From Candidatus Poribacteria bacterium (lineage in GTDB: Bacteria; Poribacteria; WGA-4E; WGA-3G): a stretch of DNA of 64,000 nt. Positions 1 to 6,215 of this stretch are shown piece after piece (position 1 is the first letter of the stretch; the number at the start of each line of letters is the position of its first letter). The DNA is taken from positions 1 to 64,000 of the forward strand of contig JAJDTM010000017.1 of the NCBI GenBank assembly GCA_022827185.1, written 5' to 3'. Made by a program: the position numbers and the translations under genes. The notes below the pieces were generated by a model. That model saw nothing but the letters and a program-made list of their open reading frames with translations, had not been told where the DNA came from and did no database searches.

Positions 1-79
1 TCCGTTCAGCCTCTGCTTTACTGCCACCCTCATTGATGAAATCAAGCACGCATTTGCGCAAATCTGTTGAATAAGTCAT
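1..79 (-). CDS. Transposase N-terminus, IS630-type (partial, runs off left edge)
   Basis: Twenty-six codons are visible, starting at the ATG whose complement is at 77-79 and running off the window. The peptide begins MTYSTDLRKCVLDFI and continues with a Gly-Gly-Ser-Lys-Ala-Glu-Ala stretch, which resembles the N-terminal helix-turn-helix of IS630-family transposases; these cut and paste at TA dinucleotides. The 38 bases between this start and the end of the next gene would hold the IS end, but I could not define a terminal repeat. The neighbouring gene at 118-363 may therefore be truncated by the insertion. Only the N-terminus is seen, so the family call rests on a short stretch. Confidence 0.6.
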   Translation of the reverse strand, partial: MTYSTDLRKCVLDFINEGGSKAEAER

Positions 80-117
80 AATCATAAAGACTGACATAAA
101 TCTCAAAAAATGTAAAC

Positions 118-363
118 TTATTTTCGGGATCCACTATTACACAGATAGTCTTGATTAAAAGAACCCTTAATTTTAGTAAAAACGATTGACCCACCGAAAA
201 TATTGATATATCGCAATGCGGTCAACAGGGTACAGATTTTGACCTCTCCAAACCTATTCCTTCGCACTTTTTGCTTGTAAACTTGGGATACTATATCGCC
301 ATTCTCCAATCGTAGCCTCTGCGTTTCGGTGTTAATGGCAATGCTGCCCGGATAATAATTCAT
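118..363 (-). CDS. Hypothetical small protein, possibly truncated by the adjacent IS
   Basis: This 81-residue protein has a good Shine-Dalgarno site (AGGAGA six bases before the ATG), so it is probably translated. I do not recognise the family. It is basic in the middle (KQKVRRNR). It is the most distal gene of a leftward cluster of small genes (118-3237). Its C-terminus (residues 70-81) lies beside the transposase start, so the natural end could have been replaced when the IS inserted. It has no signal peptide or membrane segment. Confidence 0.5.
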   Translation of the reverse strand: MNYYPGSIAINTETQRLRLENGDIVSQVYKQKVRRNRFGEVKICTLLTALRYINIFGGSIVFTKIKGSFNQDYLCNSGSRK

Positions 364-372
364 GAGATTCTC

Positions 373-648
373 CTATGTAATATGGTAGGTGTAGCATGCC
401 ATATCGTGGTGCCCGGTTCTGACGTAATGGCAGAAAGCCTCGAGTTTACGTTTTCTGCCATCCATTGTCAAATTGTCATCAGTATACTCGTTGCATGTAT
501 GGATACGTTTTCTCTCAGTGATAGCGAAAAGCACACCGTTTCGGTAGTGGTTGGTGACGTGTGTCGTGTAGCTACCGAATTTTAGTGTTTCGCTTTCTCG
601 GTGGTATGTCATTGAAAATAACGGGGATGTCTCCACCCCCGCCTCCAT
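373..648 (-). CDS. Hypothetical small protein
   Basis: This 91-residue protein is not recognised. Its ATG directly abuts the stop of the upstream gene (TAA then ATG), which suggests translational coupling in the leftward cluster. An alternative start at Met13 (612) is possible, because the first twelve residues are low in information. It contains several His and Cys residues but no clear CxxC pair. The next gene follows after nine bases. The tight packing and small size are typical of phage or integrative-element early genes. Confidence 0.45.
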   Translation of the reverse strand: MEAGVETSPLFSMTYHRESETLKFGSYTTHVTNHYRNGVLFAITERKRIHTCNEYTDDNLTMDGRKRKLEAFCHYVRTGHHDMACYTYHIT

Positions 649-1005
649 TTAGTCGCTTAAAAGCAGATCGACAAGTTCTTCTTGATAGGTATATAGCACA
701 TACCGCCCGTTCCGCTTATCAAACTGCAGCACGCGCTTCTCAATCTGAATCCGATCCGCACGCCACTGTCGCCATAACGCTTTTGAGCAATATGCCCATG
801 CCCCACCGCCTTCACGAGGATACCAGTTCGTCATTTCAAGCGTTTCAATGATAAACTGGTAATCCTTCAGCGCGACGAGCCTTTCAACTGTCTCCTTCCT
901 CGCCTCATACGCTTCAGGCGTGCTTTTCTGTGAGAGAAAAGCCTCAATAGCGTCTTTATTCGCCTCAAAGTTTTCGAGAGTGATTTGCGTCAAATCAACT
1001 TGCAT
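649..1005 (-). CDS. Hypothetical protein of the leftward small-gene cluster
   Basis: This 118-residue, probably cytoplasmic protein is charged, with a helical N-terminal half (residues 10-60) and a Trp-rich centre (NWYPREGGGAW near residue 60). No family is recognised. The Shine-Dalgarno site is weak. A 41-base gap separates it from the small membrane peptide upstream, and its stop abuts the next start, so all these genes are probably one transcript. Its role is unknown. Confidence 0.5.
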   Translation of the reverse strand: MQVDLTQITLENFEANKDAIEAFLSQKSTPEAYEARKETVERLVALKDYQFIIETLEMTNWYPREGGGAWAYCSKALWRQWRADRIQIEKRVLQFDKRNGRYVLYTYQEELVDLLLSD

Positions 1006-1046
1006 GTTCTATCAGGGACGGTTGCACGCCCCTGTCCTTTATCAAG

Positions 1047-1127
1047 TTAGCTGATGATAAAATAGAGCCACGACACAACAAGTATCGCAGCAATCGACAA
1101 AATTTCCAAGATCGTTTCTCTAAGCAT
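1047..1127 (-). CDS. 26-residue single-span membrane peptide
   Basis: The ATG (complement of 1125-1127) overlaps the stop of the upstream 193-residue gene by eight bases, so it would be translated by coupling. The peptide is MLRETILEI followed by a hydrophobic run (LSIAAILVVSWLYFIIS) to the end, which is one transmembrane helix. Small phage lysis, superinfection or toxin peptides have this shape, but nothing specific is recognised. A longer reading of the same frame (from 1361) exists; it mostly shadows the 193-residue gene, so I favour this short start. Confidence 0.4.
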   Translation of the reverse strand: MLRETILEILSIAAILVVSWLYFIIS

Positions 1128-1701
1128 GGATCCGCTCCTTGACGAAAAGGGGCACGCGCGCCATCGCTTGCTGCCCTTCAATAAGTGGGCGAATGGAACG
1201 CAGAAATGGGACAGACGCTTCAATAGAAAACAGGGAGATGTCGAGAGGAGAAGCTTCGGCGACGGCAGCAAGTCTCGCTGAAACATGAGTCGGGATGATC
1301 GCGTGCCATTCATGAAACTCAGCGAAGTGTGCCAGCACCTCACCTGAGTCAACATCGACAAATTCGCTAATACCCTCCCATGGACTCGGCATCAATACAC
1401 CCGATCGGATCTCAACGCGATAGCGTCCCCCGATCGGACGCACGCGCGGGAGCGTCTGAAAATCAACGCTGTTCTCAGGAAAATCCTTACGAGGTTCGCC
1501 TGTAACGCATTCTTGGGAAGCGTCTGGTAATACCCTCTGGCGAGGTATAGACGCAACGCTGTCAGTAGTGGGACGGACAGGCACGGGCAAAAGCGACTTC
1601 ATGTGGTCGGCAATTCCGTTCCATGTCGCAGCGTAGGCATCGGATCTGATCATCAAACGGGACTCGGCATCCGATAGCCTTCTTGTTCTTGTTTTTGACA
1701 T
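1120..1701 (-). CDS. Hypothetical protein, 193 residues
   Basis: I do not recognise a family. The N-terminus is basic (SKTRTRRL). The middle is a Pro/Arg-rich linker (residues 38-85), and the C-terminal half looks like a compact alpha/beta domain (about residues 90-193). The start is an ATG with only a weak Shine-Dalgarno site; a short palindrome TTCTATAGAA lies just upstream. Its stop overlaps the start of the small membrane peptide. It is part of the leftward small-gene cluster. Confidence 0.5.
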   Translation of the reverse strand: MSKTRTRRLSDAESRLMIRSDAYAATWNGIADHMKSLLPVPVRPTTDSVASIPRQRVLPDASQECVTGEPRKDFPENSVDFQTLPRVRPIGGRYRVEIRSGVLMPSPWEGISEFVDVDSGEVLAHFAEFHEWHAIIPTHVSARLAAVAEASPLDISLFSIEASVPFLRSIRPLIEGQQAMARVPLFVKERIHA

Positions 1702-1766
1702 TTCTATAGAATCATGCTATCCTATTAATAGCACAATACTCCTTATCTTCATTAGGATTTGTGTTA

Positions 1767-1789
1767 GGGTGGTGCCGTTAACACCACCC
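1767..1789. terminator. Intergenic hairpin, possible attenuator/terminator
   Basis: A perfect 8-bp stem (GGGTGGTG / CACCACCC) with a 7-base loop lies just downstream of the XRE-type gene. The T-rich tail (TTTTCTCTT) is on the plus-strand side, so as an intrinsic terminator it would work best against rightward transcription. For the leftward cluster it may only be a processing or pausing hairpin. Confidence 0.45.
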
Positions 1790-1796
1790 TTTTCTC

Positions 1797-2024
1797 TTAG
1801 GTTCTACCATAAATGTAATCTGTGCTGACGTTAAAGTAATCAGCCAGATCAATCAACAACTCGTGGCTGGGGTATCGCGACCCGTCAATAATTCGTGTAA
1901 TTTGAGACGGATCCACCCCAACTGCCCTCGCAACTTCACTCTTGGACACACCAGACTCGCTGATAAGCTTGTCAAGCTTGTCCCCGATGATTTGCGCTCT
2001 CACCGGATTGATTTTCTTAGGCAT
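1797..2024 (-). CDS. XRE-family helix-turn-helix regulator
   Basis: This 75-residue DNA-binding protein of the Cro/CI (HTH_3) fold has an HTH core at about residues 25-55 of the mature reading: SKSEVARAVGVDPSQITRII, then a recognition-helix tail and SHELLIDLADYFNVSTDYI, a classic XRE ending. I chose the internal ATG at 2024 because GGAGAA precedes it at good spacing and it gives an 8-base overlap with the upstream stop at 2017; the frame is open to 2057. It probably regulates the divergent region at 3.2-3.6 kb or the cluster itself. Confidence 0.85.
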   Translation of the reverse strand: MPKKINPVRAQIIGDKLDKLISESGVSKSEVARAVGVDPSQITRIIDGSRYPSHELLIDLADYFNVSTDYIYGRT

Positions 2025-2277
2025 TGTGAATTCTCCAGTACCGCGCTTTTTCATCAAAGACGACGCGATTCCATTCCCCTTTTAGCAGGATTGAACCGAC
2101 TAATTCATCCGCTTCATCATCAATATCAATCCGGTAGACGGTTCGCTTGACGACTTTCGTTCTCGATCTCCCTTCCATTTTCACGGGTTGCTTATCGAGA
2201 TTGAAAGTCGCTTCCGTTAAAATTGTGCCTGTTCTGGTGGCTATCGACTTGAGAAAATAGCTGATGATTCTATCCAT
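2017..2277 (-). CDS. Hypothetical small protein next to the XRE gene
   Basis: This 86-residue protein has an acidic stretch (RIDIDDEADELVGSI) and looks like a small beta-rich fold. It overlaps both neighbours by eight bases (upstream HTH gene ending at 2270, downstream XRE start at 2024), so the three are translationally coupled. No family is recognised. Because it is coupled to two HTH proteins, a regulatory partner role is possible, but that is inference. Confidence 0.55.
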   Translation of the reverse strand: MDRIISYFLKSIATRTGTILTEATFNLDKQPVKMEGRSRTKVVKRTVYRIDIDDEADELVGSILLKGEWNRVVFDEKARYWRIHNA

Positions 2278-2560
2278 TAATTATATCTTCCTTGAGCAGA
2301 TCAAGAATCTGATCGACCTTGAGCTGCCCATCAAGAAGCTGCAGGTTTCGCCGCTCAACTTGAATGCCGACCCATAGTACCGACTCACGGATTGCGAGTA
2401 GTCGTAGCATGCTGGGATCGTTCTTCCAGTCGTTGATGTGCCGCCGGACAGTCTCGTACGTCACATCCAACCTGCGCGCTATTTCTGCTTTGCTATATCC
2501 GTCTCGCAGAAGTAACTGGACATCTACGAGACGGATAAGGGCTTTTTCATTGCGATTCAT
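2270..2560 (-). CDS. Small helix-turn-helix protein
   Basis: This 96-residue protein has a clear HTH at about residues 20-45: YSKAEIARRLDVTYETVRRH, as in Hin-recombinase or transposase HTH_23/sigma-like domains. A helical C-terminal half (residues 55-96) may be an oligomerisation segment. Similar small HTH proteins occur as phage terminase small subunits or element regulators; the sequence does not settle which. It overlaps the following gene by eight bases. Confidence 0.7.
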   Translation of the reverse strand: MNRNEKALIRLVDVQLLLRDGYSKAEIARRLDVTYETVRRHINDWKNDPSMLRLLAIRESVLWVGIQVERRNLQLLDGQLKVDQILDLLKEDIING

Positions 2561-2786
2561 CTATTTGAAGAGGTCGGGGAAAATTTCCCGTGCCTCATCT
2601 CCGTATCTGGCGAGCGCGTTCATCGCTGCTTTGTGCTTTCGCTCGCTCTCCTGTTCCCATTCCTCTGTGCCACGCCCACCATATCCATCTTCCTCATAAT
2701 CTCGTCGGGCATCTGCGGCACCGGGGGAATGCGTAGGGTTGGGAGTTTAGCGGCACTCCCGGGCCGGTCGGGCTATGATAAATCAT
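2561..2786 (-). pseudogene. Small gene broken across reading frames (or frameshift-dependent)
   Basis: Three overlapping leftward frames each carry part of a plausible protein. An ATG at 2786 opens a 30-codon frame (MIYHSPTGPGVPLNSQPYAF...). A second frame carries an acidic and charged stretch ending EAREIFPDLFK with a stop at 2561; it has no ATG or GTG until Met-Asn-Ala-Leu about 20 codons before its end. A third frame runs from an internal ATG and stops within the second. The stop at 2561 abuts the HTH gene. One or two indels would join the first and second frames. Either the gene is decayed, or it needs recoding, or there is a sequence error. Confidence 0.4.
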
Positions 2787-2805
2787 ACGCGCGGGGTTGA
2801 TTAAA

Positions 2806-3237
2806 CTACAGGTCGAAATCAGAATAACGTGCAGGAGCGTTCTGTTTTTCCGCCTCTGTCACGTTATTGAATTTTAAGTTGACATCGTAACGCTTCGATG
2901 TGATAAAGCCGTGCCGTTCCCAGCTGCCATAGACAACAGCGCGCACGCCTTCAATAACCCACTCACCTGCCCACTTCAGCAGATCTTCGAGTGCAGGCGG
3001 CGATTCAGGTTTATCGAGGTTTTCATCGCTGATAATACGATGATAGAGTGCTTCGATTTCACCGAGTTGCTCAGCAGCGTAAGGGGCATCAGGTACCTCT
3101 TTTTGTGCTGGTGCTTCGGTTGGCGGTCCGGAGACCATTCCAATTGCGTCATCTTCGTCAATGCCGAGTTCGTCAGCAAGACGATTCACTTCATCAAAAT
3201 AGTTGTCGTTGTCAGGTCTGGCAAAATTATCGTTCAT
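2806..3237 (-). CDS. Acidic hypothetical protein, first gene of the leftward cluster
   Basis: This 143-residue, strongly acidic protein has an Asn/Asp-rich N-terminus (NDNFARPDNDNYFDE), a Pro-rich linker (residues 38-55) and a C-terminal domain with aromatic residues (WAGEWVIEGVRAVVYGSWER). It has a strong ribosome site (AAGGAGAAAACG) before the ATG. No family is recognised. It is the promoter-proximal gene, about 115 bases after the predicted start point from the 3361-3389 promoter. Early genes of phages and integrative elements often look like this. Confidence 0.6.
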   Translation of the reverse strand: MNDNFARPDNDNYFDEVNRLADELGIDEDDAIGMVSGPPTEAPAQKEVPDAPYAAEQLGEIEALYHRIISDENLDKPESPPALEDLLKWAGEWVIEGVRAVVYGSWERHGFITSKRYDVNLKFNNVTEAEKQNAPARYSDFDL

Positions 3238-3326
3238 CGTTTTCTCCTTGCGTTCTCCTCCGATGCTATGTTAAAATAAAAGTGGCTTAAGTTCGGAGGA
3301 GTGAAGTTTTTCGGATTTGCCACCTT

Positions 3327-3344
3327 GGGAGGCTGCTACCTCCC
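3327..3344. repeat. Hairpin in the leader of the leftward cluster
   Basis: A perfect 6-bp inverted repeat (GGGAGG, six-base loop, CCTCCC) is followed on the plus strand by TTTTTTC. It lies about 10-27 bases into the predicted leftward transcript. On the plus strand it would be an intrinsic terminator that insulates the leftward cluster from rightward readthrough, but no rightward gene ends here. Confidence 0.45.
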
Positions 3345-3360
3345 TTTTTTCTTGTATATA

Positions 3361-3389
3361 ATTATACCCTGTATTTGCCTATTTGTCAA
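3361..3389 (-). promoter_or_regulatory. Near-consensus sigma70 promoter for the leftward cluster
   Basis: On the minus strand TTGACA (3384-3389), a 17-base spacer and TATAAT (3361-3366) match the consensus at all twelve positions. Transcription should start near 3354. It faces the gene at 2806-3237 and, by close packing, the whole cluster down to 118. It lies about 85 bases from an opposing promoter, so this is a divergent control region. Confidence 0.85.
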
Positions 3390-3433
3390 GTAAAATTACA
3401 TAAAAAACACACTTTTTCATCAGGAATTTTGAC

Positions 3434-3449
3434 GATTTTTAGAAAAATC
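3434..3449. promoter_or_regulatory. Palindrome between divergent promoters (possible operator)
   Basis: GATTTTT-AG-AAAAATC is a perfect 7-bp inverted repeat in the AT-rich gap between the leftward promoter (3361-3389) and the rightward promoter (3471-3500). Its location suits an operator for the XRE-type protein at 1797-2024, but that link is inference. Confidence 0.4.
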
Positions 3450-3470
3450 TGCACTTTTTTTGCTTTTTCA

Positions 3471-3500
3471 TTGCCACGAACGGACGATTTCTGCTATCCT
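3471..3500 (+). promoter_or_regulatory. Probable sigma70 promoter for the rightward operon
   Basis: TTGCCA (3471-3476), an 18-base spacer and TATCCT (3495-3500) form a moderate promoter. The predicted start, about 3507, falls almost exactly at the first base of the structured RNA at 3509, which supports both calls. Confidence 0.5.
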
Positions 3501-3508
3501 ATTTTCAA

Positions 3509-3586
3509 GTGTAGTTGGTAGAGTATGTCAGCCGCGTCGCTTTGGCGCGGACTCTACCGATAACCGACTGACATCGGGAACTACAC
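3509..3586 (+). ncRNA. Compact pseudoknotted 5' leader RNA (unclassified)
   Basis: Four perfect helices can be drawn with no mismatch. Outer: GTGTAGTT (3509-3516) with AACTACAC (3579-3586). P1: GGTAGAGT (3517-3524) with ACTCTACC (3551-3558). P2: ATGTCAG (3525-3531) with CTGACAT (3568-3574). P3: CCGCG (3532-3536) with CGCGG (3546-3550). The 5' strands are contiguous and their partners follow in the order P3, P1, P2, outer. So P2 crosses P1, which is a true pseudoknot, or P1/P3 and P2 are alternative folds. The strand order P1-P2-P3-P3'-P1'-P2' is that of HDV-like self-cleaving ribozymes lacking P4. A P3 of 5 bp and the lack of an obvious two-pair P1.1 argue against a standard member. It lies between a promoter and a 25-codon ORF. 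Confidence 0.6.
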
Positions 3587-3598
3587 CTGTTGAACTAC

Positions 3599-3676
3599 AT
3601 GAATCCTGATCAACTGATAATTCAATCAGCAGTTGAAACTGCTATAGCTTCGGCGAGGTGCCTCTTGTATGTCTGA
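3599..3676 (+). CDS. 25-residue leader ORF coupled to the next gene
   Basis: An ATG 12 bases after the structured RNA opens a 25-codon frame (MNPDQLIIQSAVETAIASAR...) whose TGA overlaps the ATG of the 111-residue gene (ATGTCTGA, eight-base overlap). It may be a leader peptide whose translation opens the downstream start, or a small helical protein. No Shine-Dalgarno site is obvious; the end of the structured RNA is immediately upstream, so folding could gate its translation. Confidence 0.45.
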   Translation: MNPDQLIIQSAVETAIASARCLLYV

Positions 3677-4004
3677 GACCACAGCGAAATATGTAACGGA
3701 GCGCGATAAGGAAAACGCACAAACAATCGCCAAACTCAGCTGGTATATTGGGACAATAACTCCCCAACGTTTAGCATGGTATCTGAATGTAGAGATAGAT
3801 GAGGTTGAGTGCATCCTCGGCAGTGATGAACATCTCGCTGCGATTGAAGAGCTAATACGCACTTGCCCTTATAGATCGGGGAGATCCATAGAAGAGTGGT
3901 GGGCAAGAGAATGGAAGCATAAACCATCAGCGTTCGCAAAGAGAATGAGATTATCAGAGGCAGCCGCATCGAAACTTATAGAGAAGGTATTGAAAGGAAT
4001 ATAA
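3669..4004 (+). CDS. Hypothetical protein with HTH-like N-terminal region
   Basis: This 111-residue, helix-rich protein is not assigned to a family. Residues 30-52 (ITPQRLAWYLNVEIDEVECI) have the spacing of a helix-turn-helix, and residues 88-108 form another helical segment with AAASKLIEKVL. It is translationally coupled to the 25-codon ORF and is followed after three bases by the membrane/HTH protein, so it is the second unit of a four-ORF operon. A regulatory or DNA-associated role is possible. Confidence 0.6.
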   Translation: MSETTAKYVTERDKENAQTIAKLSWYIGTITPQRLAWYLNVEIDEVECILGSDEHLAAIEELIRTCPYRSGRSIEEWWAREWKHKPSAFAKRMRLSEAAASKLIEKVLKGI

Positions 4005-4007
4005 CAA

Positions 4008-4400
4008 ATGGACTATGAAGCCGTTAAAGCGTTCAACGATATACTCGCTCTCGTTATCTTGACAATTTCACTGTTTTTAGGTGTTTTTCTCCTCGCAGTA
4101 CTCATCCGGCTATGGGACACACTCGGAAACGTGCGTCACACATGCCGATGGTTCAACGAAGAAAGCGAAACGCTAAAAAAGCGCGCAATAAAAAGGTGCG
4201 AAAATGGTGAGAATATCAGGCGTATCGCTCGTGATCTCAAAGTCAGGAGCGCGTGCGTCTACGAATGGTGTATAGAAGTTCTAAAAAAGCGAGCATTGGC
4301 AGATTTTGAAAGCGGTAAGGCATTGTCTCAAATCAGTCTCGGGTTAGGTGTTTCATTAGATAGGATAAAAAGTTGGATACCTGAAGGGGGTTCAAAATGA
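4008..4400 (+). CDS. Membrane-anchored protein with two HTH-like repeats
   Basis: This 130-residue protein has one strong transmembrane helix at about residues 12-36 (LALVILTISLFLGVFLLAVL). Two related cytoplasmic repeats follow: LKKRAIKRCENGENIRRIARDLKVRSACVYEW-type (about 57-88) and LKKRALADFESGKALSQISLGLGVSLDRIKSW-type (about 93-124). Each has the pattern of a resolvase- or sigma-like HTH. The ATG follows AAGGAAT, and its TGA overlaps the lipoprotein ATG by four bases. A DNA-binding domain tethered to the membrane suggests signal transmission or DNA anchoring. No named family is recognised. Confidence 0.65.
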   Translation: MDYEAVKAFNDILALVILTISLFLGVFLLAVLIRLWDTLGNVRHTCRWFNEESETLKKRAIKRCENGENIRRIARDLKVRSACVYEWCIEVLKKRALADFESGKALSQISLGLGVSLDRIKSWIPEGGSK

Positions 4401-5155
4401 AAAAACATCTCTACATTATTTTTCTTGTTGCGATATTTTCTTGTGACGATGCCGAGCAGATGCTCACACCGCTCATACCGGATACTTCCGAAGTTCCAGT
4501 AGGCATGGTGCTGATTCCTGCCGGAGAGGTGCTATTGGGTGCTCCTGTATCAGATGTACACGTCGAACAAATTACACACGGTATCGTTGACCCAGAACGG
4601 ATTGTCTTTGTCGATGCGTTTTATATCGACACGCATGAGGTGACGATTGCCGAATATCAAGATTTTGTCGAGGCAACGGGGTACAATCAAGGCTATCACT
4701 GGTGGCGTGAATCTACACCGCGGCATCCCGTCTTTGCGTCGTATCTGGCAGCGCGTGCCTATGCGGAATGGGCAGGGAAACGGTTACCAACGGCGGATGA
4801 ATGGGAAAAAGCAGCACGGGGAGGGCTCGTCGGAAAACGATACCCTTGGGGAAACGATACGCCTACAGAAGCTCACGGAAAGATAGGGAATCGGAATGCA
4901 CCGCGTCCATACACCGCACCCGTGGGTAGTTATCCACCGAATGGATACGGTTTGTACGACATGGCAGGCAATCTCGCCGAATGGGTCGATGAAGAATATA
5001 AAATATATGGGGATACGTGGTCTTTTGTGCGAGGCGGGAGTTGGTTTAACGCAGACTGGTTCCTACGGAACTACGCGCGCGATACGCTAATAGCCTCCCA
5101 TCCCATGCACGGATATATCGCGGGGTTCCGGTGTGTCGCTGATGTAACCGATTAA
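4397..5155 (+). CDS. SUMF1/FGE-fold lipoprotein, probably not an active FGE
   Basis: This 252-residue protein has a lipoprotein signal (MKKHLYIIFLVAIFSC, with the acylated Cys probably residue 16). The rest is a formylglycine-generating-enzyme/C-type-lectin fold: PVGMVLIPAGEVLLG, then FYIDTHEVTIAEYQDFV, KRLPTADEWEKAARGG, YPWGNDTP, YGLYDMAGNLAEWVDE, FVRGGSWFN and the terminal GFRCV. Aerobic FGEs use two active-site Cys after the GGSW motif; here that stretch has no Cys, so it is probably a binding or non-FGE protein of the SUMF1 superfamily. It is the last gene of the 3.6-5.2 kb operon. Its end overlaps the convergent Ig-like gene by four bases. Confidence 0.85.
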   Translation: MKKHLYIIFLVAIFSCDDAEQMLTPLIPDTSEVPVGMVLIPAGEVLLGAPVSDVHVEQITHGIVDPERIVFVDAFYIDTHEVTIAEYQDFVEATGYNQGYHWWRESTPRHPVFASYLAARAYAEWAGKRLPTADEWEKAARGGLVGKRYPWGNDTPTEAHGKIGNRNAPRPYTAPVGSYPPNGYGLYDMAGNLAEWVDEEYKIYGDTWSFVRGGSWFNADWFLRNYARDTLIASHPMHGYIAGFRCVADVTD

Positions 5156-6207
5156 CTGACAGGTCCGGCAACCCTACCGACGCGTTCTCTAAGGGTGAAA
5201 AGCCCAACCTCCAGCGGATTTTGAAACCTGATTAAGTAATACTGCGAAGATTCCCCGTGCCAGACACCGCTATCATCAAAATTGTTTTCAGGTGTCGGGT
5301 CTCCGGCAGGCGGTGTCGCGAGCAGATGCCAATCCGTACCCGTCAAATCCGCAGGCACTGCCTCGTCAAAATTGGGAGGTGAACTGCCAACCCATTTATA
5401 AGGCAAAGGAGTTCCGATGTCAGCACCTCCTAATTCAAAGATGCCATCCTCTGTGATCGTGTTGTTGGCGTTCCAGCCTGTGACAATTTTATTGTAGGCG
5501 ACGCGCACATCCACCGGCGAACCGAGACTATAACTCGCTGGTATATCAAAAGCTACAATTCGCGGCACACCCGAATCATAAATCACCGTCAGCGGTGTCA
5601 CCGTCACCGCGTCCCACGTCAAGCTGAATTCTTTCAACACATTGCCTTCCGCATCCACAGAAAAGCTACCCTTCCGATTCGGCGGCACCTGAAAAATCAA
5701 CTCATAATCCGTGCCGTTGCCTACGAGGTAATACTCAACATCGTACAACGCATCCCCTGACACACGCTGAACCACAAAGACCGTCCGCTGCGGCGCAATC
5801 ACCGCATCCGCGAACGTCACCGGTATCGCAATAACGCTCCCATCTCGGTATTCCGGCGTACCCAAAGTCGCTCCGATACTCGACATCGTGTCATAGCGAA
5901 TCGTCTTTACAGCGCCCGATAGCATCTCTGACATGCTATCGACATTCACATTCCCCGTGACACCGACCTCAAAAGTTCCCGATATATTCGGATCCAGCGA
6001 CACCTCAACGATCTCGGTATTATCATCCGGGTCCGAAGACACCAGCGAGAAATCAGCGATAGTAACATCCGTGCTACCCCGCACATACAGATTCGCCAAC
6101 GAGAACCCCGTCAGCCGCTGTGTATCCGAAATATCGAACACCAGCGCGAACTGGAACGTATCCGTCTGTGTTCTTGTAATACTCGGAGCAATCGTTACCG
6201 TCGGCAT
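5152..6207 (-). CDS. Ig-like modular protein (type A module), last of cassette
   Basis: This 351-residue, beta-rich protein starts with the type A module shared by the cassette (about residues 1-115: FSLANLYVRGSTDVTIADFSL, then GTFEVGVTG and IRYD), followed by two more beta domains. I chose the ATG at 6207 (MPTVTIAPSI) because GGGTGGA precedes it and it lies just after the upstream stop at 6216; the frame is open to 6276. There is no signal peptide or anchor, so it is either not Sec-exported or part of a particle. The C-terminal 90 residues mention a Trp/Pro-rich loop (GTDWHLLATPPAG) and look like a receptor- or ligand-binding tip, which is inference. Confidence 0.65.
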   Translation of the reverse strand: MPTVTIAPSITRTQTDTFQFALVFDISDTQRLTGFSLANLYVRGSTDVTIADFSLVSSDPDDNTEIVEVSLDPNISGTFEVGVTGNVNVDSMSEMLSGAVKTIRYDTMSSIGATLGTPEYRDGSVIAIPVTFADAVIAPQRTVFVVQRVSGDALYDVEYYLVGNGTDYELIFQVPPNRKGSFSVDAEGNVLKEFSLTWDAVTVTPLTVIYDSGVPRIVAFDIPASYSLGSPVDVRVAYNKIVTGWNANNTITEDGIFELGGADIGTPLPYKWVGSSPPNFDEAVPADLTGTDWHLLATPPAGDPTPENNFDDSGVWHGESSQYYLIRFQNPLEVGLFTLRERVGRVAGPVS

Positions 6208-6215
6208 AATCCACC

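Noticed and set aside
1047..1361. 104-residue frame antisense-phase to the 193-residue gene
   Set aside because: Most of it overlaps the better gene at 1120-1701 in another frame of the same strand; only the last 26 codons were kept as a small membrane peptide.
3511..3560. tRNA-like D-arm word GTTGGTAGAG in the structured leader
   Set aside because: There is no T-arm (GGTTCGA-type) and no acceptor stem; the base pairs assign this segment to the outer stem and P1 instead.
4397..5155. Diversity-generating retroelement locus
   Set aside because: No reverse transcriptase or template repeat is visible within the window; only the target-like fold is present.
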